Notes under the pieces: generated by a model
What the model was told of the DNA's origin: nothing
The model's database searches: none
Seen by the model: the letters and a program-made list of their open reading frames with translations, nothing else
Origin: Corynebacterium kroppenstedtii
GTDB lineage: Bacteria > Actinomycetota > Actinomycetes > Mycobacteriales > Mycobacteriaceae
DNA: 19,582 nt
Direction of reading: 5' to 3'
Assembly (NCBI RefSeq): GCF_003243515.1
Contig: NZ_QFRA01000033.1
Coordinates: 1-19,582, forward strand
Program-made: the position numbers and the translations under genes
In this document: positions 1 through 7,201 of the stretch, piece after piece
Position numbering within the stretch: position 1 is the first letter of the stretch
Layout: the number at the start of each line of letters is the position of its first letter

Positions 1-272
1 TGAGCCGACAGGAGCTTCTGGATTTCCTTAATCTCCTTGGATTGCTTCCTCTTGCTCCGCATTGTCAACAGAACCACACCAGCCACGGCGACGCCGATAC
101 CGATGAGGACCTTTTGAACCTTCGGGTCCTGAATAAGCGACGTTGCCTTCTCTTTGGCGTCGTCGGCAATCGCATTCGGGTTGGCCCGATCTGCGAGCTC
201 ATCGAGGGTACTGGCTAATTGGTTACGAGTACGTTCAAGATCACTCTGGATTGCATCAATGCTGCGAGCCAC
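1..272 (-). CDS. DUF3618 family small membrane protein (partial, 3' end outside window)
   Basis: The frame starts at GTG 272-270 and stays open to the left edge (90 codons seen). An AAGGAG ribosome site lies about 5 bases upstream. The protein opens with a charged helix (residues about 4-20, motif DLERTRNQLASTLDELADRA), the typical DUF3618 start. A single hydrophobic segment follows at about residues 57-71 (VLIGIGVAVAGVVLL) and then a basic, lysine-rich stretch. The family is short, usually one membrane helix, with no established function; it is common in corynebacteria and mycobacteria. It is divergent from the peroxidase gene on its right. The identification rests on the N-terminal pattern; the C-terminus cannot be judged. 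Confidence 0.8.
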   Translation of the reverse strand, partial: MARSIDAIQSDLERTRNQLASTLDELADRANPNAIADDAKEKATSLIQDPKVQKVLIGIGVAVAGVVLLTMRSKRKQSKEIKEIQKLLSA

Positions 273-572
273 AAGGTCTCCTTAATCCGGTCACGAATGC
301 TAGTCCCACGGGCATTACATGGCCCACGAAATAGCACTTTTCTGCTCTTACTCTACGGTAATGGACAACCACAATGCACGACTAACCAGGGTGCGGCGAT
401 ACCAAAATTTCGCAAAACAGAAAACTGCTTGTTCGACCGTCAGAACCAAGACGAAGTCCCACAGGAAAAGCCACCATGCTGCATCTGGTCGCGGTGCACG
501 CACTCCCCCATGCGATCTCCCCATGAGATAGACCGACCACCGAGAATTCACTTCCGGGTACCCTCAAAAGCT
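273..572. other. Divergent intergenic region between DUF3618 gene and bcp
   Basis: About 300 bases without a convincing gene. A reading frame continues upstream of bcp through this stretch, but its peptide has no recognisable family content and the peroxidase domain begins only after position 573. The region should hold the two divergent promoters. Apart from the bcp -10 candidate at 559-564, I see no clear operator, RNA gene or repeat. Confidence 0.5.
559..564 (+). promoter_or_regulatory. Candidate -10 element for leaderless bcp
   Basis: TACCCT fits the actinobacterial TANNNT -10 pattern and ends 8 bases before the bcp ATG at 573. No good Shine-Dalgarno sequence is present before that ATG, so a leaderless or nearly leaderless transcript is plausible. 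The hexamer is GC-rich and no -35 was recognised, so support is modest. Confidence 0.35.
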
Positions 573-1100
573 ATGAGTGGTTCAGAGTCACGTACACAGC
601 CATCGGCCGAGCAGAACTCGTCGACCCCACGTCGGCTAGAAAAAGGCGATCCTGCCCCGCAGTTTTCGTTGACCTCCGACGCACAAACGCAGGTGTCGCT
701 GTCGGATTATTCGGGCAAAAAAGTGCTGGTCTACTTCTATCCCCGCGCGAACACACCCGGATGTACTAAAGAAGCATGCGATTTTCGCGACAACCTGTCT
801 GTACTTGCCGACGCGGGAATTGACGTCGTCGGAATATCCCCCGATTCCCCCGAGAAGCTCACGAAATTCAAGGAAAAGTACGAGCTTCCCTTCCCCTTGC
901 TATCGGATCCTGACAAAGAAGTTATGAAAGCGTGGGGCGCGTTCGGAGAGAAGAAGAATTACGGCAAACTTATCCACGGTGTCATCCGCTCCACCTTCGT
1001 CGTTGGTGAGGACCAAACCATAGAGTTGGCCAAGTACAATGTGCGGGCTACCGGCCATGTTGTCCGCATTCTGAAGGATCTTGGCCTGAGCAGTAAATAG
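573..1100 (+). CDS. bcp: Thiol peroxidase, Bcp/PrxQ-type peroxiredoxin
   Basis: A 175-residue cytosolic peroxiredoxin that reduces hydrogen peroxide and organic hydroperoxides using thioredoxin-type electron donors. The AhpC/TSA fold starts near residue 23 (KGDPAPQFSL). The active-site segment has Thr61, peroxidatic Cys64 and a second cysteine, Cys69, in GCTKEAC. The C-x4-C spacing is the atypical 2-Cys PrxQ signature. The conserved arginine is Arg139 in VIRSTF. ATG 573 was chosen because the domain begins soon after it and a -10-like element lies just upstream; the upstream frame extension adds only unlike sequence. The first 20 residues are polar and probably disordered. It converges on the amidotransferase gene 30 bases away, so it is likely a single-gene unit. 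Confidence 0.93.
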   Translation: MSGSESRTQPSAEQNSSTPRRLEKGDPAPQFSLTSDAQTQVSLSDYSGKKVLVYFYPRANTPGCTKEACDFRDNLSVLADAGIDVVGISPDSPEKLTKFKEKYELPFPLLSDPDKEVMKAWGAFGEKKNYGKLIHGVIRSTFVVGEDQTIELAKYNVRATGHVVRILKDLGLSSK

Positions 1101-1101
1101 T

Positions 1102-1126
1102 TCGTGGCGGTATCTCTGCCCTCACG
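1102..1126. terminator. Possible hairpin between convergent genes
   Basis: TCGTG at 1102-1106 can pair with CACGA at 1122-1126, and GGCGG with CTGCC inside, giving an imperfect hairpin in the 30-base gap between the stops of bcp and the amidotransferase gene. There is no clear T-run on either side, so it is only a weak terminator candidate. Confidence 0.25.
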
Positions 1127-1130
1127 AGTG

Positions 1131-2012
1131 CTATAACTCCACGAGTCCGGCGCGGCGGAGCCATTCAGTCACCATTACTCTCGACGCGCTCCTCAAGGCT
1201 TGTCCTTTGTTAGCCGCGTCGCTCCGTAGAGACACAATGTCAACACCATGGGCGCGCAGGTCGCTCGTATGCCCGATCAACCACTTCTCGACGGCAGACG
1301 AGTCGAATTCCGGGTGGAATTGGAGCCCCAACGCCCAGGTGCCAATGGCGAAAGCCTGATTGGGATATCCAGGCGTATTGGCGAGGTTCACGGCGCCCGG
1401 AGGTGCCGAAAAGCAATCGCCGTGCCAGTGGAGGACGTCGACGCCTGCAAGCGTTTTCATGGGCGACTGAGCACCATCCTCGGTGACGTTGAGAGGCGAA
1501 AAACCGATCTCCATTGCGCCGGGTGAACCGCCTAGTCCATTCCCCGCCGACTTAACCTCGCCTCCCGCAGCTAGCGCCATTAGTTGAGCACCTAGGCAGA
1601 TTCCGATGATCGGCGCTTCCTGCGACATCCGTCGCTTGATCGCGCGTTCTTCGTCGGCAAGAAATGGGTACAGCTCTTTATCGTGAACACCGATGGGGCC
1701 GCCAAGGACGATCAGCAAAGCTGCATTCATAACCCGGGTTTCATCAAGGGGATCGACCCCCATATCCACGTAATCAACACGAAAGCCCAGTTGAGAGAGG
1801 GTTTCTTCCCAGGTTCCCAGGTCCTCAAACGCTAAATGTCGCAAAACGAGAACCTCACGTGGTGATGCACCATGACTGGGGTTATCGTGACCTGACTGTA
1901 ATTGTTCCGAACCTTTATGTATTTTATGACCCTGTAACGGATCTTTCTGAGGATCGGCGCTGGTACATTTGCCGGGCTGTGGATGAGAGTTCTGGGCAGA
2001 GACCGTATTCAT
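1131..2012 (-). CDS. Class I glutamine amidotransferase family protein (GuaA-like GATase domain)
   Basis: A 293-residue protein with a single class I glutamine amidotransferase domain from about residue 53 to 250. The oxyanion region is LGGP at 103-106. The nucleophile is Cys139 in GICLGAQ, and the other triad members are His233 and Glu235 in QFHPEF. Such proteins hydrolyse glutamine to supply ammonia, or act as stand-alone gamma-glutamyl hydrolase-like enzymes; the acceptor here is unknown. Residues 1-52 are a polar, His/Ser/Gln-rich extension with no family match I recognise. ATG 2012 is the only standard start before the domain, and TAGAAT sits 6 bases upstream, which supports a leaderless start. 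No synthase partner gene lies next to it. Confidence 0.85.
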   Translation of the reverse strand: MNTVSAQNSHPQPGKCTSADPQKDPLQGHKIHKGSEQLQSGHDNPSHGASPREVLVLRHLAFEDLGTWEETLSQLGFRVDYVDMGVDPLDETRVMNAALLIVLGGPIGVHDKELYPFLADEERAIKRRMSQEAPIIGICLGAQLMALAAGGEVKSAGNGLGGSPGAMEIGFSPLNVTEDGAQSPMKTLAGVDVLHWHGDCFSAPPGAVNLANTPGYPNQAFAIGTWALGLQFHPEFDSSAVEKWLIGHTSDLRAHGVDIVSLRSDAANKGQALRSASRVMVTEWLRRAGLVEL

Positions 2013-2018
2013 GTGCTT

Positions 2019-2024
2019 ATTCTA
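2019..2024 (-). promoter_or_regulatory. -10 element for leaderless amidotransferase gene
   Basis: Read on the minus strand, TAGAAT occupies 2024-2019 and is followed by 6 bases and then the ATG at 2012-2010. This fits a leaderless transcript starting at or next to the A of the start codon. No convincing -35 hexamer was found. Confidence 0.5.
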
Positions 2025-2080
2025 ACCGCGAAACGCTCTACTCCGGAGTGCTTAGCGTGGCTGGAATGCTTACCGTGACA

Positions 2081-2086
2081 TATACA
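2081..2086 (+). promoter_or_regulatory. Possible -10 element for DUF4272 gene
   Basis: TATACA lies at 2081-2086. If used, transcription would begin near 2092, after an in-frame ATG at 2088, leaving a leader of roughly 45 bases that carries GGAG at 2126-2129. This is the main reason to prefer an ATG at 2139 (or 2133) for the gene. No clear -35 is present. Confidence 0.3.
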
Positions 2087-2138
2087 CATGAGACGGATCC
2101 ACTTAATAGATGAAGAACGCGAATCGGAGATCATGATA

Positions 2139-3302
2139 ATGGAAATTAATGCCTACTCCACTCTCACGGAATACAGTGAGCCACGGGTGGCATCTAGCCC
2201 TGTACAAAGCCAGGGTTTGCCCCATATTAATCCCACTAATTCTTCATCTGATTATCCGGCTGGCTTCGAAAACTCGCAGACCACCGAATCCCCCTCGACT
2301 CCATCAGAGGGACAGAATTCAAGCGATGCCACAGAGAACCCAAAACAGTCGAGCAATATCGATTATGAAGCGCTAAACACTTTTAGTGCTCACATTCATG
2401 AGCTTTATGAATACATTTTTTTTCGCTTTAATGTCAGTGCGGGAAGTGGGCAATTCCCTCAGGAAGCATTAGATCTTCTGGAACACTTACGGTCGACGCA
2501 ATGGCATTACAGTTTCGAAGCCAATGCATCTGATCCGTCTACATATCGTCAGCTTTTGCAGTGGTCGGCTCAAAACAACGCCGTGCTCCTCATGGAAGAC
2601 GGGATGTTCATTAACCCCACCGGGCAGCCGCTGCTTCCCACACCCAGTGTCACGACTCTAGGCCGTCCGCCCATCATTGATTCTGCTCAGGAGCGGTTCA
2701 CAACAATCCAACAGCAGATTCGCGACAATATCGGCGTCGATATTCCTAATACTTTCACGCCTGTGCACGCGCCGGAAGAGCTCGCTATTAAGCCTGCGGA
2801 AGATATTCAACTGCGCGCTATTGCCCTGTGCATGGTCGCGGATTACGCGGATTCCGTTCTCCGTGGCGATTCGATTGACCCCTCGCTCATGGAGGAAACT
2901 TCCCCCGAAGGGTTTGCAGCACGGACCAAGGAAGAGAAGAAGCTCTTCGAGACTGCGGATCCGGGGCTTGCAGAAAAGCTGTCTTGGCGAAGTGAAGCCG
3001 TCGGGGCACTAACCTGGGCGCTCGGGCGTTATGAACTGCCCTCGGCGTTCACCGGGGAACCAACCAACGGTGCAGCAGCGTTCCCCACCGCTTTGGACAT
3101 AGACGAGACCCCCACTGTCCGCGATATCGACGAACTGCTCGACGCACAGCAAACGTACCGGAGCCTCATGGCGGCTGCGCGACGCGGAATGGTCAGGGGC
3201 ACGAACTTTGACCCCAACAGCGGCATTGAGCGTCTATGGGCGCTTAACTGGTTACTCGACGGACACACCCTGGAGTGGGATACCACCGACGTATCGGTGT
3301 AG
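2139..3302 (+). CDS. DUF4272 domain-containing protein
   Basis: A protein of about 387 residues. The C-terminal half resembles DUF4272: a helical region with Arg226 and the segment from about residue 263, including WRSEA at 283-287 and WALGRYELP at 293-301, ending in a helix rich in LWALNWLLDG. Residues about 15-75 are Ser/Thr/Asn/Pro-rich and probably disordered. A middle part (about 76-215) is a predicted folded region I cannot assign. DUF4272 has no established function. The first third uses more AT-rich codons than the rest. Start: ATG 2139 lies 9 bases after GGAG; ATG 2133 and ATG 2088 are alternatives. The gene stands alone between the amidotransferase gene and tRNA-Leu and is not part of the conserved block to its right. 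Confidence 0.8.
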   Translation: MEINAYSTLTEYSEPRVASSPVQSQGLPHINPTNSSSDYPAGFENSQTTESPSTPSEGQNSSDATENPKQSSNIDYEALNTFSAHIHELYEYIFFRFNVSAGSGQFPQEALDLLEHLRSTQWHYSFEANASDPSTYRQLLQWSAQNNAVLLMEDGMFINPTGQPLLPTPSVTTLGRPPIIDSAQERFTTIQQQIRDNIGVDIPNTFTPVHAPEELAIKPAEDIQLRAIALCMVADYADSVLRGDSIDPSLMEETSPEGFAARTKEEKKLFETADPGLAEKLSWRSEAVGALTWALGRYELPSAFTGEPTNGAAAFPTALDIDETPTVRDIDELLDAQQTYRSLMAAARRGMVRGTNFDPNSGIERLWALNWLLDGHTLEWDTTDVSV

Positions 3303-3375
3303 CGGTTACGGTCGAGCGTGCGTCGGCCGTCGTGAGGATCGCGACTACATGCACCCCGTTCTGAAAACTAAAACA

Positions 3376-3409
3376 CCCTCTCACCTACGCGAACAGGTAA
3401 GAGGGTTTT
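3376..3409. terminator. Bidirectional terminator between DUF4272 gene and tRNA-Leu
   Basis: CCCTCTCACCT (3376-3386) pairs with AGGTAAGAGGG (3395-3405) with one mismatch, around an 8-base loop. TTTT follows on the plus strand, and the A-rich 3365-3373 gives a T-rich tail on the minus strand. It can end both the DUF4272 transcript and the convergent tRNA transcript. Confidence 0.75.
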
Positions 3410-3410
3410 G

Positions 3411-3492
<82 letters not shown>

Positions 3493-3672
3493 AAAACACA
3501 TGAATATCCGAACCAATCAACCACAGCACCACACGGCACACTAGCTGTCTGAGAATTCGGAGATACGAGCCAACTGCACGACCCGAACATGCGCGACGTA
3601 ATACTAGCTGACAGCACCAGCCAATGGAAACCTCCAGCACAAACACCACTCACACCCTGACACGGCAACGGG

Positions 3673-3678
3673 TAGACT
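3673..3678 (+). promoter_or_regulatory. -10 element for leaderless LprD-like gene
   Basis: TAGACT at 3673-3678 is followed by exactly 7 bases and then GTG 3686. There is no Shine-Dalgarno sequence, so a leaderless transcript beginning at the GTG is likely. Confidence 0.5.
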
Positions 3679-3685
3679 GTGCCAC

Positions 3686-4183
3686 GTGAGTACAGAGGAC
3701 AAAGCCGACCGCGTGCACGGGGACGAAACCCTGACTAGCGCCGACGGAGGACAGCAAGAAGTGCCGCCCCAGCACACGATGCCGTCCATTCGGGTTCGCA
3801 TTGTTCAAATCATTTTTCTCATCGCAGCAGTGGCCGCAACCTTATTCCTGGCCCACTGGCAATGGGACCGGTACACGTCGGACTCCGGTACCGCTCAAAA
3901 TCTTGGCTATGTTTTGCAATGGCCGGCAATTGGAGCCTTTTTCATTATCGCGTATCGTAAGTACCTTCAGTACGAACGGGAACTCGCGGAAGGTAATGCC
4001 GAGCCCGGCGCGAGGCGGGAAACGTCGCGTTCTCGCCGTAAGGGGTCATCGCGAAAAGGAGCGACGGACACAGCCTCCCGCAAGAACGATGCTCCTATGC
4101 GGGAGATACCTGAGGATTTCTTACCTCAGCGGTCTCGCCCCCAGCCTGAGCAGACCCCGGAGAACCCCAGAAAAACTCATTAA
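3686..4183 (+). CDS. LprD-like membrane protein (Rv1343c family) lacking a lipobox
   Basis: A 165-residue protein with two predicted membrane helices, about 39-58 and 73-91. Between them lies the family's most recognisable part, HWQWDRY (57-63) followed by SGTAQNLGYVLQWP (67-80), as I recall from M. tuberculosis LprD. Near the C-terminus EIPEDFLPQR also matches the family pattern. M. tuberculosis LprD is annotated as a lipoprotein; this protein has no cysteine at all, so it cannot be lipidated at a lipobox. The tail (about 100-145) is Arg/Ser-rich and probably cytosolic. Function unknown. GTG 3686 was chosen because of the leaderless promoter just upstream. It lies 24 bases before the DUF3817 gene, its partner in mycobacteria too. 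Confidence 0.78.
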   Translation: MSTEDKADRVHGDETLTSADGGQQEVPPQHTMPSIRVRIVQIIFLIAAVAATLFLAHWQWDRYTSDSGTAQNLGYVLQWPAIGAFFIIAYRKYLQYERELAEGNAEPGARRETSRSRRKGSSRKGATDTASRKNDAPMREIPEDFLPQRSRPQPEQTPENPRKTH

Positions 4184-4207
4184 ACGTAGGTACGCAGGAA
4201 TCCCACT

Positions 4208-4672
4208 ATGACTAACAACACCCCTGTGAATGACGCACAGTCGACTGGTGCGTCCAATAACGATGCACGCCAAGCCGATGCACAATCATCTGACGGAAAT
4301 AGCGCGACCAATCAACGACGACGCAACACGCCGCGGATCAATCCCGCTCGGCAAGCGCGGGTTGCTTCCGCACTTAAGCGCTACTCGGTGGCCGCCTACG
4401 TCACAGGCGTGTGGCTGCTCCTCCTCTGCGTGGAAATGGTTTTCGACCACCTGATTCTTGATAATCCACCCGACTGGTTCATGTACATCGGCATGGCCCA
4501 CGGATTCTTCTTCATGGTCTACCTCATCATGACGCTAGACCTCGGAACCAAAGCACGGTGGAAGCCCATCAAATGGCTCACCACATGCCTAGCGGGAACG
4601 ATCCCGTTCCTCTCCTTCGTGGTGGAGGCACGTCGTCGGCACGAGGTCCAGAAGACATTCAACTTCTCGTAA
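4208..4672 (+). CDS. DUF3817 domain-containing integral membrane protein
   Basis: A 154-residue protein. Residues 1-40 are Asn/Gln/Ser/Asp-rich and probably disordered, followed by a basic stretch (about 37-58). The DUF3817 domain comprises three hydrophobic helices at about 61-79, 91-110 and 121-139, with Glu76, AHGFFF at 97-102 and KARWKP at 115-120, and ends in a basic tail (EARRRHEVQ). Family function is unknown; the M. tuberculosis counterpart is Rv1342c. AGGAA at 4196-4200 lies 7 bases before ATG 4208. It is probably cotranscribed with the LprD-like gene and converges on rdgB, with only 11 bases between stops. Confidence 0.85.
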   Translation: MTNNTPVNDAQSTGASNNDARQADAQSSDGNSATNQRRRNTPRINPARQARVASALKRYSVAAYVTGVWLLLLCVEMVFDHLILDNPPDWFMYIGMAHGFFFMVYLIMTLDLGTKARWKPIKWLTTCLAGTIPFLSFVVEARRRHEVQKTFNFS

Positions 4673-4683
4673 CACCACGAAGA

Positions 4684-5478
4684 CTACATATCGCCTATCG
4701 ATCGCAAAATCGGCACCAACTGGGCCAAAGCCCGCCCTCGGTGCGATTGAGCATCCTTCTCTTCAGCGGATAGTTCGGCAGAAGTCCGCGGCGCAACGCA
4801 GGGGCGTCGGCTCTTCACCGAGTGATCCACACCGTCAGCGCCGCTATCCCCCGCATCTCTCGGGGAATGTTGAATCTGGGCGCGGGTGTCTTCCTCCTCG
4901 GGAACGAAAATCGGGTCATAACCGAAGCCATTAGCGCCCCGAGGCTCGCGAATAATACGGCCTCGCCACTGGCCGCGAACAACAAATTCACCAGGTTCAG
5001 CGGGAGCCGAGAGAGAAACACCCTCACTGAACTTTTGTAGCGAAGGAACTGTGAGTCCTGCCGACTTCGCCCGAGGCATCAGGTTCTTCGGAATAACTAA
5101 GGCGCATACCGAGACGAACGCAGCCCCGCGTCGTTCATCGGGGACATCATTCATCTGCCCCAAAACCAGGTTCGTGTTGGCATCATCATCGCCATGTTTA
5201 CCTGACCACCGAGCCGAGAGCACCCCGGGCATGCCATTGAGCTCGTCGATACTCAAGCCTGAATCGTCGGCAATCGACACCAAATTAGTGTGCTTGGCAG
5301 CTTCCCTAGCCTTCAACAGGGCATTATCACCGAACGTCCGGCCGGTCTCTGGAGCCTCAGGATACTCAGCGACATCTTTCAAGCTGAGCAATTCAATCCC
5401 GGCAACATGCCGCGTATACAGAACTCTTTGGAGCTCCCTCAGTTTTTTAGCATTCCGACTGGCAACAAGGACCTGCAC
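4684..5478 (-). CDS. rdgB: dITP/XTP pyrophosphatase, RdgB/HAM1 family, with two insertions
   Basis: Hydrolyses dITP, ITP and XTP to monophosphates, keeping deaminated purines out of nucleic acids; cytosolic dimer in known members. Signatures: SRNAKK at 7-12, catalytic Asp pair and ADDSGL at 70-75, GFGYDPIF at 184-191, and SHRGRAL at 245-251. At 264 residues it is about 60 longer than usual. The excess sits in two places: about residues 130-162, between CALV and FVVRGQWRG, and about 194-231, between the FGYDPIFVP loop and TSAELSAEEK. Both are polar and disordered-looking. Start is GTG 5478-5476 with AGGAGG 4 bases upstream; an out-of-frame ATG overlaps it. It follows rph by 51 bases, a common pairing. 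Confidence 0.93.
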   Translation of the reverse strand: MQVLVASRNAKKLRELQRVLYTRHVAGIELLSLKDVAEYPEAPETGRTFGDNALLKAREAAKHTNLVSIADDSGLSIDELNGMPGVLSARWSGKHGDDDANTNLVLGQMNDVPDERRGAAFVSVCALVIPKNLMPRAKSAGLTVPSLQKFSEGVSLSAPAEPGEFVVRGQWRGRIIREPRGANGFGYDPIFVPEEEDTRAQIQHSPRDAGDSGADGVDHSVKSRRPCVAPRTSAELSAEEKDAQSHRGRALAQLVPILRSIGDM

Positions 5479-5529
5479 ATTTCCTCCTCGTCCGTTAGCA
5501 AGCGCCCATCCTCTGTTACGCGTTCTTCG

Positions 5530-6294
5530 TTAAGCGTTCTTCCGGTTCGGCAACGGCTTCGGATACGGCTTCGACAGAGCTTCCTTCTGAGCACGAATCA
5601 GCTCTGAACATCCCTTTTCTGCCGCATCCATAAACTGCATCAAATGCTCACGGGAAAATGTGCTGTGTTCACCCGTGCCCTGGATCTCCACGAACTCGCC
5701 GGATTCCGTCATCACGACGTTCATATCGACCTCCGCGCGAGAATCCTCTTCATACGGCAGGTCCAGACACACATGCCCGTCGATAAGACCGACGGACACC
5801 GCAGCAACAGGCGGAAGCAGGGCATTCTTAGACACCAGCCCCTCCGCTTCCAGGTACATCAACGCATCGGCGAGGGCAACGTATGCGCCGGTAATAGAGG
5901 CAGTACGCGTACCACCATCAGCCTGAAGGACATCGCAGTCCAAAGCAATGGTGCTCTCCCCCAGCGCTTTCAAATCGATCGCAGCTCGAAGCGAGCGCCC
6001 CACCAGACGGGAAATCTCATGTGTCCGCCCCTTGACCTTCCCCCGCATTGACTCCCGCGGCATCCGCTCCGCCGTCGCCGAGGGAAGCATCGAATATTCG
6101 GCCGTTAACCAGCCTTCACCGCTGTCCTTTTTAAAGCGAGGCACACGGTCCTCCACCGAGGCAGTACACATCACACGTGTGTTTCCGAATTCCACTAAGA
6201 CAGACCCGGCGGGATTCGTCGTAAAGCCACGAACAATACGGACAGGGCGCATTTCATCAAGGGCACGGCCATCAGCGCGTACAAAATCACTCAT
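5530..6294 (-). CDS. rph: Ribonuclease PH
   Basis: A 254-residue phosphate-dependent 3'-5' exoribonuclease that trims tRNA 3' ends, normally a hexameric ring in the cytosol. Visible family motifs: RADGRALDEMRP at 6-17, THEISRLVGRSLRAAID at 91-107, the phosphate-binding GGTRTASITGA at 127-137, and DLPYEEDSRAEVDMN with the acidic metal-site residues. ATG 6294 was chosen over GTG 6324 because family members begin a few residues before RADGR, and TAGGGT lies 7 bases before it. The stop of the metallo-hydrolase gene is 35 bases upstream, so it may also be read as part of the same operon. Downstream is rdgB. Confidence 0.95.
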   Translation of the reverse strand: MSDFVRADGRALDEMRPVRIVRGFTTNPAGSVLVEFGNTRVMCTASVEDRVPRFKKDSGEGWLTAEYSMLPSATAERMPRESMRGKVKGRTHEISRLVGRSLRAAIDLKALGESTIALDCDVLQADGGTRTASITGAYVALADALMYLEAEGLVSKNALLPPVAAVSVGLIDGHVCLDLPYEEDSRAEVDMNVVMTESGEFVEIQGTGEHSTFSREHLMQFMDAAEKGCSELIRAQKEALSKPYPKPLPNRKNA

Positions 6295-6301
6295 GCTCCC
6301 C

Positions 6302-6307
6302 ACCCTA
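6302..6307 (-). promoter_or_regulatory. Possible -10 element before rph
   Basis: On the minus strand TAGGGT (6307-6302) precedes the rph ATG at 6294 by 7 bases, the spacing seen for other leaderless starts in this window. The same bases (GGGTGGGGAG) could also act as a ribosome site on a longer transcript, so the call is weak. Confidence 0.25.
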
Positions 6308-6329
6308 CCGGTCCCCCCGGACACGACCG

Positions 6330-7093
6330 CTAAAACTCGTACGTCTTCTTCAGGGTGGCTACATCGATTTCACCCGAAAAATAATCTTGAGCAGCGCCAA
6401 CAGTGGCCAGCGCATCAATCCACGGTGGGATGTGAGTCAAAATCAACCGCTTCACACCAGCCCGCGTTGCCGTCTTCGCGGCCTCCGGGCCACTCATATG
6501 CATGTCAGGTGCTGCATTTTCCGACGACACTCCCCACGACGCCTCACACAAGAGCGTGTGCGCCCCCTTGGCTAAGTCAACCAGCTGGTCGCAGTAGGCG
6601 GTGTCCGCCGAAAACACCAAGGTGTGGCCGGTCTCCCGCTCAACTGCCCGGAGTGCGTACGTCTCCGTTGGATGAATGACGCGCACCGGCGTGAAATCAA
6701 ATGCCCCCACCGACTGAACAACACCCTCGCGCCAACTATGGACCACGAAGTTATCGGAGAAATCATCCACTTCACCTGGCGCGTCGGCACTGGCTAGCCC
6801 CAAATGCTCAGCAGAAAAATCCGGGCCGACGAAGGTATGTTTCGATTTCGCTGCTAATTGGGGATGGAACCGACGCCACACCAGCAGCGACGGAAAATCC
6901 AAGCAGTGGTCAGCGTGCAGGTGGGTAAAGACGATATGCGCTCGACCAGGGTCGGTGACCTGCGGGAGAACCCCCATCGCCCCAGATCCATGATGACAGG
7001 ATCCGACCCATCGTCCGGCGTCAGCAAATAACTCGATGCCGGAGACTGCGGACCAGCGAGGCTTCCTGAAGAACCGATAATCGTCAACCGCAT
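6330..7093 (-). CDS. cpdA: Metallo-beta-lactamase-fold hydrolase (Rv1339/CpdA-like, probable cAMP phosphodiesterase), split by a frameshift
   Basis: Two frames together make one protein of the Rv1339 family. Frame one runs from ATG 7093 (MRLTIIGSSGSLAGP, through VIMDLG ending at 6980). Frame two starts by 6977 (MGVLPQVTDPGRAH) and runs to the TAG at 6330-6332. Frame two holds the metal site HLHADHCLD, the Asp of FSADTAYC, and the final His in THIPPW. One extra base within 6977-6983 would join them; the sequence there has runs of four and five G. Rv1339 and C. glutamicum CpdA are reported cAMP phosphodiesterases, so that role is inferred by homology. TATAAA at 7102-7097 lies just upstream. It sits between murI and rph as in M. 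tuberculosis. A sequencing error is as likely as a real mutation. Confidence 0.8.
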
Positions 7094-7201
7094 GTGTTTA
7101 TAGTGCCAGACCAGCGCACATCATGGCGATTAAAGCTGCAATTTTGCGCGCTTTTGTCTCGATCATCACTCCATCATCTGGGTGAGATGAAGATCACGGT
7201 T

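Noticed and set aside
219..572. Upstream in-frame extension of bcp giving a 293-residue frame
   Set aside because: The extension has no family similarity, and the peroxiredoxin is complete from ATG 573, with a -10-like element just before it.
1859..2113. 84-codon plus-strand frame opposite the amidotransferase N-terminus
   Set aside because: It overlaps the amidotransferase start and its promoter, has no ribosome site I recognise, and resembles no family.
3493..3640. tRNA-associated attachment site or island boundary
   Set aside because: No repeat of the tRNA 3' end, no integrase, and the conserved block starts right after, so there is no support for an island here.
6295..6324. GTG 6324 as the rph start
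   Set aside because: It adds ten Gly-rich residues before the usual start region of the family and has no ribosome site; ATG 6294 fits better.
5948..6679. 243-codon plus-strand frame over rph and the hydrolase gene
   Set aside because: It is a shadow of two conserved minus-strand genes, with Pro/Ser/Arg bias and no recognisable family.
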